Assembly: GCA_028386065.3 (NCBI GenBank)
Contig: JAKUCV010003073.1
Coordinates: 42,360-106,359 of the forward strand
Direction of reading: 5' to 3'
Source of the DNA: Turnera subulata
Lineage: Eukaryota; Streptophyta; Magnoliopsida; Malpighiales; Passifloraceae
DNA length: 64,000 bases
Below are positions 44,616 through 55,527 of the stretch, in pieces. Every line of letters starts with the position of its first letter. Positions within the stretch are counted from its first letter, which is position 1. Both the position numbers and the translations under genes were made by a program. The notes under the pieces are model-generated. The model was not told the origin of the DNA. It did not search any database and was given only the letters and a program-made list of their open reading frames with translations.

Positions 44616-45097
44616 AACATCGATGTTTTAATGTCCAACATCGATGTTTTTGAGCTACTGCCAAATGGTTTGAAGTTCAGCTACTCCAAACATCGATGTT
44701 GAAGGGTTCAACATCGATGTTGTGGACTCCAGCGACTTCAACAGAAACTTTGGGGCAGAAGGAGGCCGAATTGGTGTCTGGCCTGAACAGAAAAGTTGTA
44801 GCCCTCCTTCTTCGCTTTCCAGGGACACCAAGTTTGCACAAATCCGAGCTCTAAAGCTCTGGTTATGGCCAAAATACTTAGTACTGCCAAAATCTTAAAC
44901 TTTCAGAATCTCAACAACATCGATGTTTGAAAGTTCAACATCGATGTTATTGAGCTACTGCCAAATAGTTTGGAGTTCAAGAATCTTAACAACATCGATG
45001 TTTAAGAGTTGAACATCGATGTTATTGAGCTACTGCCAAGTAGTTGGAGAGAATCAGATTCTCACAACATCGATGTTACAAGTTGAACATCGATGTT
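44616..45097. repeat. AACATCGATGTT palindrome array 6 (copia leader)
   Basis: Ten exact sites in five doublets, spacers 8-10 bp, with TGAGCTACTGCCAAA after second sites. A 200-bp non-repeat stretch (44725-44915) splits the array. It stops at the assembly gap, so its true length is unknown. Confidence 0.93.
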
Positions 45098-45099
45098 CA

Positions 45100-46049
45100 N
45101 NNNNNNNNNNNNNNNNNNNNNNNNNNNNNNNNNNNNNNNNNNNNNNNNNNNNNNNNNNNNNNNNNNNNNNNNNNNNNNNNNNNNNNNNNNNNNNNNNNNN
45201 NNNNNNNNNNNNNNNNNNNNNNNNNNNNNNNNNNNNNNNNNNNNNNNNNNNNNNNNNNNNNNNNNNNNNNNNNNNNNNNNNNNNNNNNNNNNNNNNNNNN
45301 NNNNNNNNNNNNNNNNNNNNNNNNNNNNNNNNNNNNNNNNNNNNNNNNNNNNNNNNNNNNNNNNNNNNNNNNNNNNNNNNNNNNNNNNNNNNNNNNNNNN
45401 NNNNNNNNNNNNNNNNNNNNNNNNNNNNNNNNNNNNNNNNNNNNNNNNNNNNNNNNNNNNNNNNNNNNNNNNNNNNNNNNNNNNNNNNNNNNNNNNNNNN
45501 NNNNNNNNNNNNNNNNNNNNNNNNNNNNNNNNNNNNNNNNNNNNNNNNNNNNNNNNNNNNNNNNNNNNNNNNNNNNNNNNNNNNNNNNNNNNNNNNNNNN
45601 NNNNNNNNNNNNNNNNNNNNNNNNNNNNNNNNNNNNNNNNNNNNNNNNNNNNNNNNNNNNNNNNNNNNNNNNNNNNNNNNNNNNNNNNNNNNNNNNNNNN
45701 NNNNNNNNNNNNNNNNNNNNNNNNNNNNNNNNNNNNNNNNNNNNNNNNNNNNNNNNNNNNNNNNNNNNNNNNNNNNNNNNNNNNNNNNNNNNNNNNNNNN
45801 NNNNNNNNNNNNNNNNNNNNNNNNNNNNNNNNNNNNNNNNNNNNNNNNNNNNNNNNNNNNNNNNNNNNNNNNNNNNNNNNNNNNNNNNNNNNNNNNNNNN
45901 NNNNNNNNNNNNNNNNNNNNNNNNNNNNNNNNNNNNNNNNNNNNNNNNNNNNNNNNNNNNNNNNNNNNNNNNNNNNNNNNNNNNNNNNNNNNNNNNNNNN
46001 NNNNNNNNNNNNNNNNNNNNNNNNNNNNNNNNNNNNNNNNNNNNNNNNN
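45100..46049. other. Assembly gap (950 N)
   Basis: Undetermined bases. By comparison with the full copia element, the end of the palindrome array and most of gag should lie here. Confidence 0.99.
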
Positions 46050-48403
46050 CCCTGTTTACCTTGAAGAGGTAAAGAAGCAGAAGGGAAGTGAGACTTCCGC
46101 TTCAGGAATTTTGTTATAGAGGCTTATATCTCTACCTCTGCCTCATGGGTATTAGATACCAGATGTGGTTCTCACATTTGTAGAAATGTGTAGGAACTGA
46201 GAAAGAGTGGGAGATTGGCTAAGGATGAGATAGACCTACGCCCCGTATTGGAGCAAGAATGGCTACATTAGCCGTAGGGATTTTCTATCTATTCTTACCT
46301 AGCATTTTGATTTTAGAACTATGCAATTGCTATTATGTACCTACCATAAGCAGGAATTTGATTTCTGTGTCTTGTATGGACAAGAAAAGTTTTATTGAGA
46401 ATAAAGAACAGTTGTTGTTCTATTTATTTCAATGAAATTGATTATGATGGTGCATTTTAAACGATGGTTTGTATGTTCTAAACCTAGTAATGCCTATCTA
46501 TAACATTAATACAAAGAAGGTTAGAATACATGATTCTAGTGAAACTTATCTCTGGCATAGTCGTTTGGCCCATATAAACGAGACTCGTATTCCTAAACTC
46601 CATAAAGTTGGATTTTTAGACTCATTTGATTTTGAGTCATATGAGACATATGAGTCATGTTTGTTAGGCAAAATGACTAAGGCTTCCTTTACGGGTAAAG
46701 GTGAAGAGCCTAGGAGTTGCTAGGTCTAATACATACTAGTGTATGCGGACCTATGTCTACACAGGCTAGAGGTGGTTTTCAATACTTCATTACATTTACT
46801 GATGACATCAGTAGACACGGCTAAGTGTATCTAACGAGACACAAGTCGGAATCCTTTGAAAAGTTCAAAGAATTTAAGAATAAAGTACAGAATCAACTCG
46901 AAAAAGTATTAAGATGCTTCGATCAGATCGAGGTGGTGAATACTTAGACCGAGACTTTCTTGACTATCTAAAGAGTTGTGGTATAGTATCACAACTTACT
47001 CCACCAGGTACGTCTCATTGGAATGGCGTATCCTATAGGAGGAACAGAACCTTGTTAGACATGGTTCGTTCTATGATGAGTCAAGCTGACCTTCCTTCTT
47101 CCTTTTGGGGACATGCTAGACACCATATGAGATATTGACTGGGAAGCGTCCCAATTTATCTTTTATGAGGATTTGGGGTTATGAGGCTTACGTAAGACGT
47201 GAAGCTTTGGATAAACTTGGCCCAAAATCCGAGAAGTGCCTATTTGTAGGTTACCCTAAGGAAACTAAAGGGTAAAACTTCTATAATCCCACCGACCACA
47301 AAGTGTTTGTTGCTCGGACTGTGATTTTTCGAGAAAGAGAGTTTATTTCTAGAGGAATCAGTGGGAGGAAAATAGAACTCGAAGAAGTTCGAGATCTAGA
47401 GACTGAGATGGAACAAGAACAGGAACCACAAAGTGTTGTGGACGAGAATCCTGTTCCTGTAACACATGGACCGCGTAGGTCGGATAGGATTCGGCATGAG
47501 CCCGAGAGATATGGATTTCTTGTGACTCATACCGGGGATGTGATGCTCATAGATGAGGATGAGCCCACTACCTATCAGCAGGCCGTTACGGGTCCGGACT
47601 CCCAGAAGTGGCTAGAAGTCATGAATTCGGAATTGCAATCCATGTATCCAAACAAGGTATGGACCTTAGTTGATCCACCCGAAGGGGTAAAACCCATAGG
47701 GTGCAAGTGAGTCTTTAAGAAAAAGACCGACATGGATGGTAATGTGATTACCAATAAAGGGCGGTTGGTTGCGAAAGGTTTCAAACAAGTTCATGGTATA
47801 GACTATGATGAAACCTTCCCACCAATTGCCGTAGTTAAATCCATCCGGATTCTATTGGCTATAGCTGCATACCATGGTCATATGAGATATGGCAAATGGA
47901 TATCAAAACCGCTTTCCTTAACGGAAATTTTAGAGGATGTGTACTTGACACAACCTGAAGGTTTTGTCGATCCAAAGTATGCTAATATGGTATGCAAGTT
48001 GCAGAGATCTATTTATGGATTGAAGCAAGCTTCTAGGAGTTGGAATCTTCGTTTTAATGTTGTGATCAAAGAGTTTGGTTTCATTGAGAACGAAGATGAA
48101 CCATGTGTTTACAAGAAGGTTAGTGGGAGCACCATTGTTTTCTTGTTGTTGTATCTTGACGACATCCAACTTATTGAGAATGATATTCCGACACTAAAAT
48201 CTGAAAAGACTTGGTTAGGAAAGAATTTCTCAATGAAGGACTTAGGAGAAGCTGCCTAAGTGTTAAGCATAAAGATCTATAGAGATAGATCCAAAAGGCT
48301 TCTCGGGCTAAGTCAGAGAACATATGTTGACAAGATGCTAAAGAGGTTTAGCATGCAAGATTCCAAGAAGGGTTTCTTGCCCATGTCACATGGCATATCT
48401 CTC
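46050..48403 (+). pseudogene. copia gag end, protease, integrase and RT
   Basis: Begins just after the gag zinc knuckle (PVYLEEVKKQKGSE). Protease reads SWVLDTRCGSHI, so the DTG active site is lost (G to R). Integrase pieces lie at 46469-46723 (CESC changed to YESC), 46740-46915 and 46914-47138, with frameshifts and stops, and a deletion near 47115 removes the end of the catalytic core. The integrase C-terminal part is at 47303-47710. RT runs 47732-48403: [41 protein letters not shown], active site LLLYLDDIQLI (YVDD changed to YLDD). Confidence 0.88.
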
Positions 48404-48404
48404 N
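48404..48404. other. Single N hiding missing sequence
   Basis: Left of this base is RT (CATGGCATATCTCTC), right is RNase H (GGTTTACGGAAGCG). In the relative at 57186-57743 these are separated by about 230 bp. The single N marks a collapsed or unresolved join. Confidence 0.8.
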
Positions 48405-48707
48405 GGTTTACGGAAGCGTTGATGGGCTTGTTGTAAAGTGTTACAAAGATGCTTGCTTCCAAACAGACAGGGATGATTTTATATCGCAATAAGTTTATGT
48501 GTTTTTCTTGGATGTGGCGCTGTTTGCTGGAAGAGTTCCAGGCAAGAAACAGTTGCCGACTCTACAACTGTGGCTGTACAAAGTTCCGTTTGAGAACTAT
48601 GTACCAGATCTTTTGACTGATCTTCTCACGCAGCGGAAGCATGATGGTCATGCTAGATCCACATATATGAGATATATGGATGATTGGCTTTAGTGCAAGT
48701 GGGAGAT
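48405..48707 (+). pseudogene. copia RNase H, internally deleted
   Basis: Begins in VYGSVDGL, runs through ACFQTDRDDF and a broken CLGCGAVCW, then jumps from the ACAACTG of DSTT to AAAGTTCC and FENYV. The segment with the catalytic E and third D is gone. The same deletion is present in the reverse element at 57072-58535. Confidence 0.82.
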
Positions 48708-50259
48708 TGTTAGTGTAATATGCCCAAAAGCCAATCATGGATGATTATTTGTTGTCATGTATAACATTAAGGTTATTCCAATAAGTATCGTTTATGAGAT
48801 AAACGCTTGCACATACTTATAACCCTAGAATATTTCTTATTCTTAAATGTCCCTAGTCGATTATTATTACTGATGGGTTGTAATAATAAATTAAGACTAG
48901 CGTATGTTGATAATTGCATATGTGATTTGAATTCTACATACGGGTACAAGTTGGAGAACTTGTGGACTGGACCGACCCACATAAGAACACTACATGGAAC
49001 GTTATATGTATGTCATTAGTGATTCTTATAGATGTAATTGTCCTCCGACCTGAGATCGTCAAGGTATCCAACATATGAATCATGTACTTTGATATTATTC
49101 CTAGTGATCCGTAACTGGGTGGACATAAGGGTAATCATTGGGTATATGCCGAGTATGTAGTGGGTTTTGATTGATCAAGAGGGGATTCGTCCGACCCATA
49201 TAACGGGTATATTATTGTATGGTTTCTTGATAGAGTTGAAGTGTTAAATGCATGGCCAAGCTCGGATTAGGTGATATGGTGATATCACGGGTATCCGTTT
49301 TATACAGTTAACTCGGGGATCAAGAAACATAGATTAAACATATACGAGATTGACATATTCCATGTCTCGTGTTTGATCTAGATAATGGGACGAAGGGACG
49401 ATGACATATTCCGAGGCATAGAGAATCAGTACTGATCTGGTCGTTCGGGTAGCAATGATGTGTTGCTAGACGCCGCTCTTTGCTTATAATTGTAAAATGA
49501 GAATTTTACAATTATTGCTGGACGTTACAAGTGCCTACAGGGTCACACACAAAGAACCGTTGATTCGAGCAGATGGTTGAACCGTGGTTGGACCATGGTT
49601 GGATATGGTTGGACCGTGATTGAACCGTGGTTGGACCAGGGTTGAACCAGGGCCGGTTTTGGGATCAATAATTCTGTGAATTATTGTTCAGACATGCTTA
49701 TTTGGTGGGTTGTGGTCTGGTTGGGATTAGTGGGGGACAATGGTGGATATCATCATCATCATTGGTCCACCACTATGGCCATGAGTGTTAAACTTTTGCA
49801 TTATGGATGTGTGGGGATTTTTGTATTGTGATCAGATCACACTACTCCCTTACTCACATTTTGGCTCCCTTCCTCTGGCCTTGTGCTTTTGGTTTTTCAG
49901 ACCTCACATTCTCCTCACCATCCTCTTCACTTTGTGAAAGAGAAGAATTAAAACACACACCCAAAACACTTAGCTTCCGGTTTACTGCTGCTAGCACCCA
50001 GTCCGGGAGTGCTCGAGGTTTGATTCGTAGGACGATTTCAAGCCAATCACGGTTCGTGTGGATACCGTAGAGGAGCTAGGCTGTTGTCAAGCTCTCACTG
50101 ATTCTACCCAGCTATTAGGTGAAAGATCCTAATCTTCCAGGTATGTTAAGTTTTATTATACGGTTTATGATGCATCACTTGGTTCTTGGATAAGTTTCCT
50201 TGCTTCCGCTGTGCATTTGATGTTGTATATGAATGTCATATAGCTTAGGGAAACTTACA
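48708..50259 (+). repeat. copia 3' LTR of second element
   Basis: 1552 bp, TGTTAGTGTAATATGCCC to GGGAAACTTACA. Followed by GTACA, the only visible half of its target duplication, and then by Tat sequence. Confidence 0.9.
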
Positions 50260-51328
50260 GTACATGACCGCCAGGAGCTTTCCCATGGCCGCCAGCACCG
50301 CCTTTTGATTCTATCCCTTCTCTTTGACACTTTATTCAATCCATATTTGAGAGTGTTTTGTTTTCAAGATTCTAAACTCGACTAGAGGTTTTCAAAAACC
50401 ATTTCATGAGGGTTTGGCACCACCCTAAACATTGTTTTGATCAATCCCCCGTGGATCCACGATGGCAAAACATCTAAAATTTAAAGAACATCTAATGTTA
50501 CAAACACTTCAAGGCATTTACTCCTTCACGGAATTGCATCTAGTGCATGCTCTAGGCTCATTATACAATCTACAATTCGCATCTATTGCATTGTTAGGAT
50601 CGATATCCGTAATATACTTCAAGAATTAACCATTTGCATCGTTACGCGTGGTTTTGTCATTGCATCATTTCGCATGACCTCTTTTTCAAGAATTAACCAT
50701 TTGCATCGTTACGCGTGGTTTTGTCATTGCATCATTTCGCATGACATCTTTTTCAAGAATTTTCCATTTGCATCGTTTCGCATGGTTTTGTTATTGCATC
50801 GTTACGCATAACATCCTAATATCCCATTTTAAAGAACTTACCATTGCATCGTTTCGCATGGTTTTGCCATTTGCATCGTTTCGCATGGCTTTGTTATTGC
50901 ATCGTTACGCATAACATCCTAATATCTCGTTTTCAAGAACTTACCATTGCATCGTTTCGCATGGTTTTTCCATTTGCATCGTTACGCTTTGTCATTTTTT
51001 GCATCGTTACGCATAATTTCTTAATTCCTTGTTTTTCAAGAATTGATCATTGCATCGTTTCGCATGATTTTGGCCATTGGCATCGTTTCGCGTGGTCTTG
51101 TCATGGCATCGTTACATTTTGACATCTTTTGCATCGTTGCGCATGGTTTTGTCATTTGCATCTCTCGCATGACATACTTCATTATTATTTCCCCCGTGGA
51201 GTCAACATTCAAGAAGCATTGTCACTTTCGGCAGCATATCCATGTGTGATTATTTCTTTTTTAAATTTGCGTGTTCTATTGCGTTGGTTCGTGCCTAAAT
51301 TCATAGACCCTCTCCAACGAGGGGCATC
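50260..51328 (+). other. Tat 3' untranslated region with tandem repeats and polypurine tract
   Basis: Starts CATGACCGCCAGGAGC, the reverse complement of the promoter of the antisense ORF at 53358-53460, so an equivalent ORF has been lost here. From 50630 to about 51175 an irregular tandem repeat of roughly 65-70 bp has cores TTGCATCGTTACGCGTGG and TTGCATCATTTCGCATGAC. CAACGAGGGGCATC is the polypurine tract before the 3' LTR. Confidence 0.8.
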
Positions 51329-52759
51329 TGTGAACACTCAAATTTAGCCATCTATTTGTTTTATTGGATGATTATTGTGATTTTGAGCCCAAGGTTAATC
51401 TATATTAATTTTTTGTCTCTTATGTGGCTTAGAAACCCAATAAATAAATTCATGGACTATTCTTATAATTAGGCCCAGGCTTAGCACGATTTTTCTGACT
51501 TAGTTGTCTCTGATTTTCGTTGGATTAGAGGCCCAATTAAGTTAGTTTATTATTTTGCCTTTTTATTGAATAAAATAGGAATAATCTTAATCCTTCGAGT
51601 GAAGGTTAAGTAATTGTGTTTAAATGGAAAGAATCTAGAGTTTCCCTCAAGAAAAAGAGTTTTTCTGGTCTAGGGATGATTATTTTTCGTGCAAGAATCG
51701 AATTAGAATCAAAATAGGCAAAATCCGGTCAAACTAGGAAAACTGCACAAAAATAGCCGACTGGCCGGCGGTCATGGTGACATGGCCGCCACCAGCCGGT
51801 GGTCATGGGCTGATAACCGCCACCTGCCGGCGTTCATGGCGACATGACCGCCCGCAATGGCGGTCATCGGTCCCCAAGGTCGGCCCAAAATTCCGTTTTT
51901 CCTTTTTTTGGACTCCTACTGTTATCCATCAGATTTAGGGTTTTAATCTCGACCCTAGGATCAAAACCACGAAACCTGAGGCCCTGAACACTATAAATAG
52001 AATCCTCATAACACAAATCGGGGGAGCTTTTGGGATTTTGGTGGGGGATTGGCAATTAAGCTTTTTGCTTGGGAAAACTCTACTCTTTTTCTCTCTCAAT
52101 CCGATTTCTCTCTTTTCTCTGCTGGATTTCACGTGGTGTGTTGTCTAGTGTTGTTTCAGTATTAGTTCCAGAGCCAATCAACTTGGAGCTAAGGTGTGGA
52201 AAGCGATTGGAGGCGCCCTATACACATCGAACGCGAAGAACGACGAAGAACACACCCTTGGTGGTAACTCAATTTCTTCTCTTTTTAGTCTCGATTTTCT
52301 CTGTGTTTTACCTGGGATTATTTGTTGATACTGACATGCTTTCTTCAGTGTTGTTTCTAACCCAAGAACTACGTGGGCTTTGAACCTAACCGGGGTACGT
52401 CGGATGTCTCTAGTGGTGGAGACGCAAGCCAAATTGTTTCTTTTCTTTTTCTTTTCTTTTTTGTCGATTTTATATTTATAATTGTTGTTTGTTTGTTGCT
52501 GGATTCTGATTTACACACACGCACACAGACACCAAAGCACGAGTATTCGCTTAAATTGCATATTATTTCGCCCAAGCATGGATGGGGTGCCTAATACCTT
52601 CCTATCTACGACGAACCCCCGAGTCCGGCGTCTTTGGTTAGCAAATCTGGTTGCTTTGTGGGCATAAACGAGTCATCTTGTGGTTTTTCCCGAGTTTTTC
52701 CACGGCCAACAAAACTTCGGTGGCGACTCCATCGATTGCCGAAAAGGTGGGCGACTACA
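51329..52759 (+). repeat. Tat 3' LTR
   Basis: 1431 bp, TGTGAACACTC to GTGGGCGACTACA. GGCGGTCATG block 51761-51870, TATA 51992-51999. It shows the uninterrupted form of the site occupied by the TRIM in the 5' LTR. Confidence 0.88.
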
Positions 52760-53390
52760 AATAACAAAACCATGCGTAACGATTCAAATGGCGAATTCTT
52801 GAAGTAAAACGTCACAGCGAAATGATGCAATGACAAAACCACGCGTAACGATGCAAATGGCAAAACCATGCCAAACGATGCAATGGTGAGTTCTTGAAAA
52901 CGAGATATTAGGATGTTATGCATAACGATTCAATAACAAAACCATGCGAAACGATGCAAATGGCAAATTCTTGAAAAAGATGTCATGCGAAATGATGCAA
53001 TGACAAAACCACGCGTAACGATGCAAATGGTTAATTCTAGAAGTATATTACGGATATCGATCCTAACAATGCAATAGATGCGAATTTTATATGTTATGAT
53101 GAGCCTAGAGCATGCACTAGATGCAATTACGTGAAGGAGTAAATGCCTTGAACTTTTTGTAACATTAGATGTTCTTTAAATTTTAGATGTTTTGCCATCG
53201 TGGATTTACGGGGAATTGATCAAAACAAAGTTTAGGGTGGTGCCAAACCCTCATGAAATGGTTTTTGAAAACCTCCAGTCGAGTTTAGAAACTTGAAAAC
53301 AAAACACTCTCAAATGTGGATTGAATAAAGTGTCAATGAGAAGGGACAACATCAAAAGGCGGTGCTGGCGGCCATGGGAAAGCTCCTGGC
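52760..53390 (-). repeat. Inverted copy of Tat 3' untranslated region
   Basis: Reverse complement, about 90% alike by eye, of 50280-50950. Tandem units AACAAAACCATGCGAAACGATGC occupy 52762-53040. With its partner it forms an inverted repeat of about 0.6 kb around the LTR. Confidence 0.85.
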
Positions 53391-53460
53391 GGTCATGTAG
53401 AGGTTGCGGGCGGTCATGGCGACGCCACGGGCGGTCATGCCCTGGCGGTGGCGGTCATGC
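53358..53460. repeat. GGCGGTCATG repeats upstream of the antisense ORF
   Basis: GGCGGCCATGG, TGGCGGTCATG, GGGCGGTCATGGCGAC, GGGCGGTCATG and GGCGGTCATGC occur within 100 bp. The same decamer marks the U3 of the Tat LTRs, where it also lies roughly 75-100 bp upstream of the TATA box. Confidence 0.8.
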
Positions 53461-53535
53461 ACCCCTATTTTGACTCCAAGTTGGTTTTGGAGTCCAAATT
53501 TTAATGGGAGAAGGGTCCAACTGACTTCTAACCTC

Positions 53536-53543
53536 TATAAAAG
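53536..53543 (+). promoter_or_regulatory. TATA box of Tat antisense ORF
   Basis: CCTCTATAAAAGGAACC, 72 bp before the ATG at 53608. Confidence 0.65.
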
Positions 53544-53607
53544 GAACCTAAGACCTCTGGGGGAGTGTAGAAACACTTGAGAACACACATTTGCGCGCTA
53601 GGACACC

Positions 53608-54872
53608 ATGAGTGACAATTTTCATGCTAAAGTGCAAGATTGGATGAAGAGCATCCCGAAGTACATCCAATACGACTTCTTGGACTTGAAGAGGTTGTTT
53701 AGCCTGAGGCTTGTGCAAGTCCAACAGGAGCTGATAAGAGCTGCAGCCACGTTCTGGGATAGAGAGAATCATGTATTCCGCTTCGGAAAAGATATGATGG
53801 AGCTTTGCCCAACGGTAGAGGAGTTCTACGCCTTCCTTGGAGCAACAACAAGCGATACCGAGGATCAACTCACTGGGGAGACAAAGAATAGGAAGATAGT
53901 TGCAGCGTCATACAATGCTCCACATGTGAAGAGTGTGTGTTACTATTTAGCAATATCCGTAGAATGGTGGGATGCTCTCTTGACAGACAAGGAATAGATC
54001 AACCTAGGGCTCTTAATAACCTTATATCACAGAGATGGAGATGAAAAGCTCGGAAGCAGCTGGAGAGAAACGAGGAAACGGGTCCTATCTTTTGTCATGA
54101 CAAGTGAGTTCCTATTGAAGACACATGACAGCATGGGTCATATCATTCTCGGAGAATATGTCCAGCAACTATACCAAGGGCATAGCCTTGTTCCCCTTGT
54201 AGTGGGCGAGACCCTTAACGCGCTAGATGCACTTGCGGATGACTTGAATGTACCAATTGGCAGCTCTCCGTTGCTTCTACAAATGTGGCTGTGTGAACAT
54301 CTCAAGATCATTGAAAAACCGATATCATCAAAGTACACATCGGCGGGGTACTCAACAAGGCGCCGACTACAACACTTCTCAACTATGAAGGAGTGGGTCT
54401 CCTATATGCACCACTTGACATCCCACGACATATTGTGGCATTGTGATTGGTTGAAAGTTACCCGCATGGCGAGAGATATATTTGGCAATGAAGTAGTGCT
54501 ACTACCCGCATGAAGCAATCTACTTACTACAACACGGCGCGGTTTATGAGATACATTGGACATGGTCAACCAGTTCCTTGTATGATCACACCACCTATCC
54601 AAGGGATGACGGATGGAAAACTCGTGGGATATATAAGTAGGATTTGGACTCTCTTGATTTGGATTGGCGTAGGGACCCAAGCATTGGAGCAACCTATTTC
54701 GAGGTATGTGCAATGGCTAAAGTATACTTCCGAACCATGGGAGAAAGTATTACGCGCCAGGCGAAGGAAAATTATGGGCAATCCTGAGCCATCTAGAGCT
54801 GAGTTCGTGGGACACAATGAGTCAGAGGAAGACAATGACAAGAATTGGAAGCATAAATGCCCTAGGCATTAG
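53608..54872 (+). pseudogene. Tat antisense ORF, plant-mobile-domain/DUF7745-like
   Basis: ATG 53608 opens MSDNFHAKVQDWMKSIPKY. The pattern AATFWDRENHVFRFG, then LCPTVEEFYAFLGA, and later IPIGSSPLLLQMWLCEHL-like sequence (GSSPLLLQMWLCEHLK) resembles the domain of extra ORFs in Tat/Ogre elements, related to the plant mobile domain. Function in the element is unknown. One in-frame TAG (53995-53997) interrupts DKE/INLGLL; a second break at ATGA (54510-54513) shifts the continuation (YNTARFMRYIGHGQPVP, GVGTQALEQPISRYVQWLKY) by one register. Repairing neither, the longest open part is 138 codons. The ORF runs opposite to the integrase that follows. Confidence 0.7.
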
Positions 54873-55129
54873 AGACCTATGATAAAGAATGTTATTTTCA
54901 TTTATGAGCATGCATAATAACAATAAGACCGAATAAATTTCAGTTTTTAGTCAACTTGGGAACTTTCATTTTGATATAATAATTAGAGACTAGACCCTTG
55001 TAGGCTTCCTACATATCTGTGCTTGATATTTGTTGGTGGATTTTTTTTTTGAATTGAATGGGGTATTGTATGGGGGTTGTGTTTACACAGAATCAGGTCT
55101 ACGTAGTTCTTTGAACAATGCTTTGAGCG

Positions 55130-55489
55130 CTACACATAGTATTTCTTGAGTTGATCCATGTTGACCGGTTCCTTGAACTCATTGCCGTCTAGATCTCGAA
55201 TCCTTGTTGCCCCTCCAGTAAGGATTTCCTTGATAATGTATGGTCCACACCAATTAGTCTTGAATTTGCCCCTAGGATCATGCACCGGCTGCCGTATTTC
55301 CTTAAGCACTAGGTCGCCTTCTTTCAGTCCATGAGACTTAATCTTTTTGTTGAATGAGCATTCCATACGCCTTTGATAACCTTGAACATGGTATAAAGCT
55401 TGCAAACGCTTCTCAACGAGTAGCGCGAGTTGATCTAGGTTTCTTGAACCCATTCCGTATCAGGAATATTGCTATCATGGGCCACCCTT
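55130..55489 (-). pseudogene. Tat integrase C-terminus
   Basis: Reverse strand: NLDQLALLVEKRLQALYHVQ, MECSFNKKI, LKEGDLVLKEIRQPVHDPRG, FKTNWCGPYIIKEIL, then NMDQLKKYYV and stop. This is the Tat integrase end. It extends to at least 55489 in the same sense (VQSLRVAHDSNIPDT upstream with a break). 54873-55129 between it and the antisense ORF shows only AT-rich sequence. Confidence 0.88.
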
Positions 55490-55527
55490 AGAGATTGGAC
55501 CTCAAGTTCAACTGGGAGCACGGCCTC

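Larger units (their letters stand above)
44608..50259 (+). mobile_element. Second copia element, 5'-deleted, with assembly gaps
   Basis: It has a leader with palindrome array 6, a 950-base gap, then gag end, protease, integrase, RT, RNase H and a 3' LTR (48708-50259). The 5' LTR and primer site are missing. The left junction at about 44605-44615 joins Tat gag to copia leader at a short shared AGTACTCAAAA-like sequence. Relative to 30189-39970 it has many more stops. Confidence 0.85.
40525..52759 (+). mobile_element. Tat/Ogre-type Ty3/gypsy element, body largely replaced
   Basis: LTRs 40525-42891 (with a TRIM inside) and 51329-52759 share TGTGAACACTC starts and ACA ends. Leader, gag and 3' untranslated part survive at the edges; protease, RT, RNase H and integrase are gone, replaced by a copia element (44608-50259). 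The left flank CGGAC and right flank AATAA do not match, so the right-hand neighbour was joined by rearrangement, not simple insertion. Confidence 0.85.
52760..55527 (-). mobile_element. Inverted Tat remnant (integrase end, antisense ORF, 3' untranslated part)
   Basis: Read on the reverse strand, this is Tat integrase C-terminus (55453-55130), a region carrying a forward-strand ORF, and the 3' untranslated part (53390-52760). An ORF placed antisense between integrase and 3' LTR is known in several Tat-lineage elements (for example Grande). Its own 3' LTR is missing; the LTR to its left belongs to the opposite element. Confidence 0.8.

Noticed and set aside
45019..46119. Long ORFs of over 300 codons
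   Set aside because: They are read-through of the run of N.
49807..50070. 87-codon ORF in the copia LTR
   Set aside because: LTR sequence; the same region in other LTR copies is not open in that frame.
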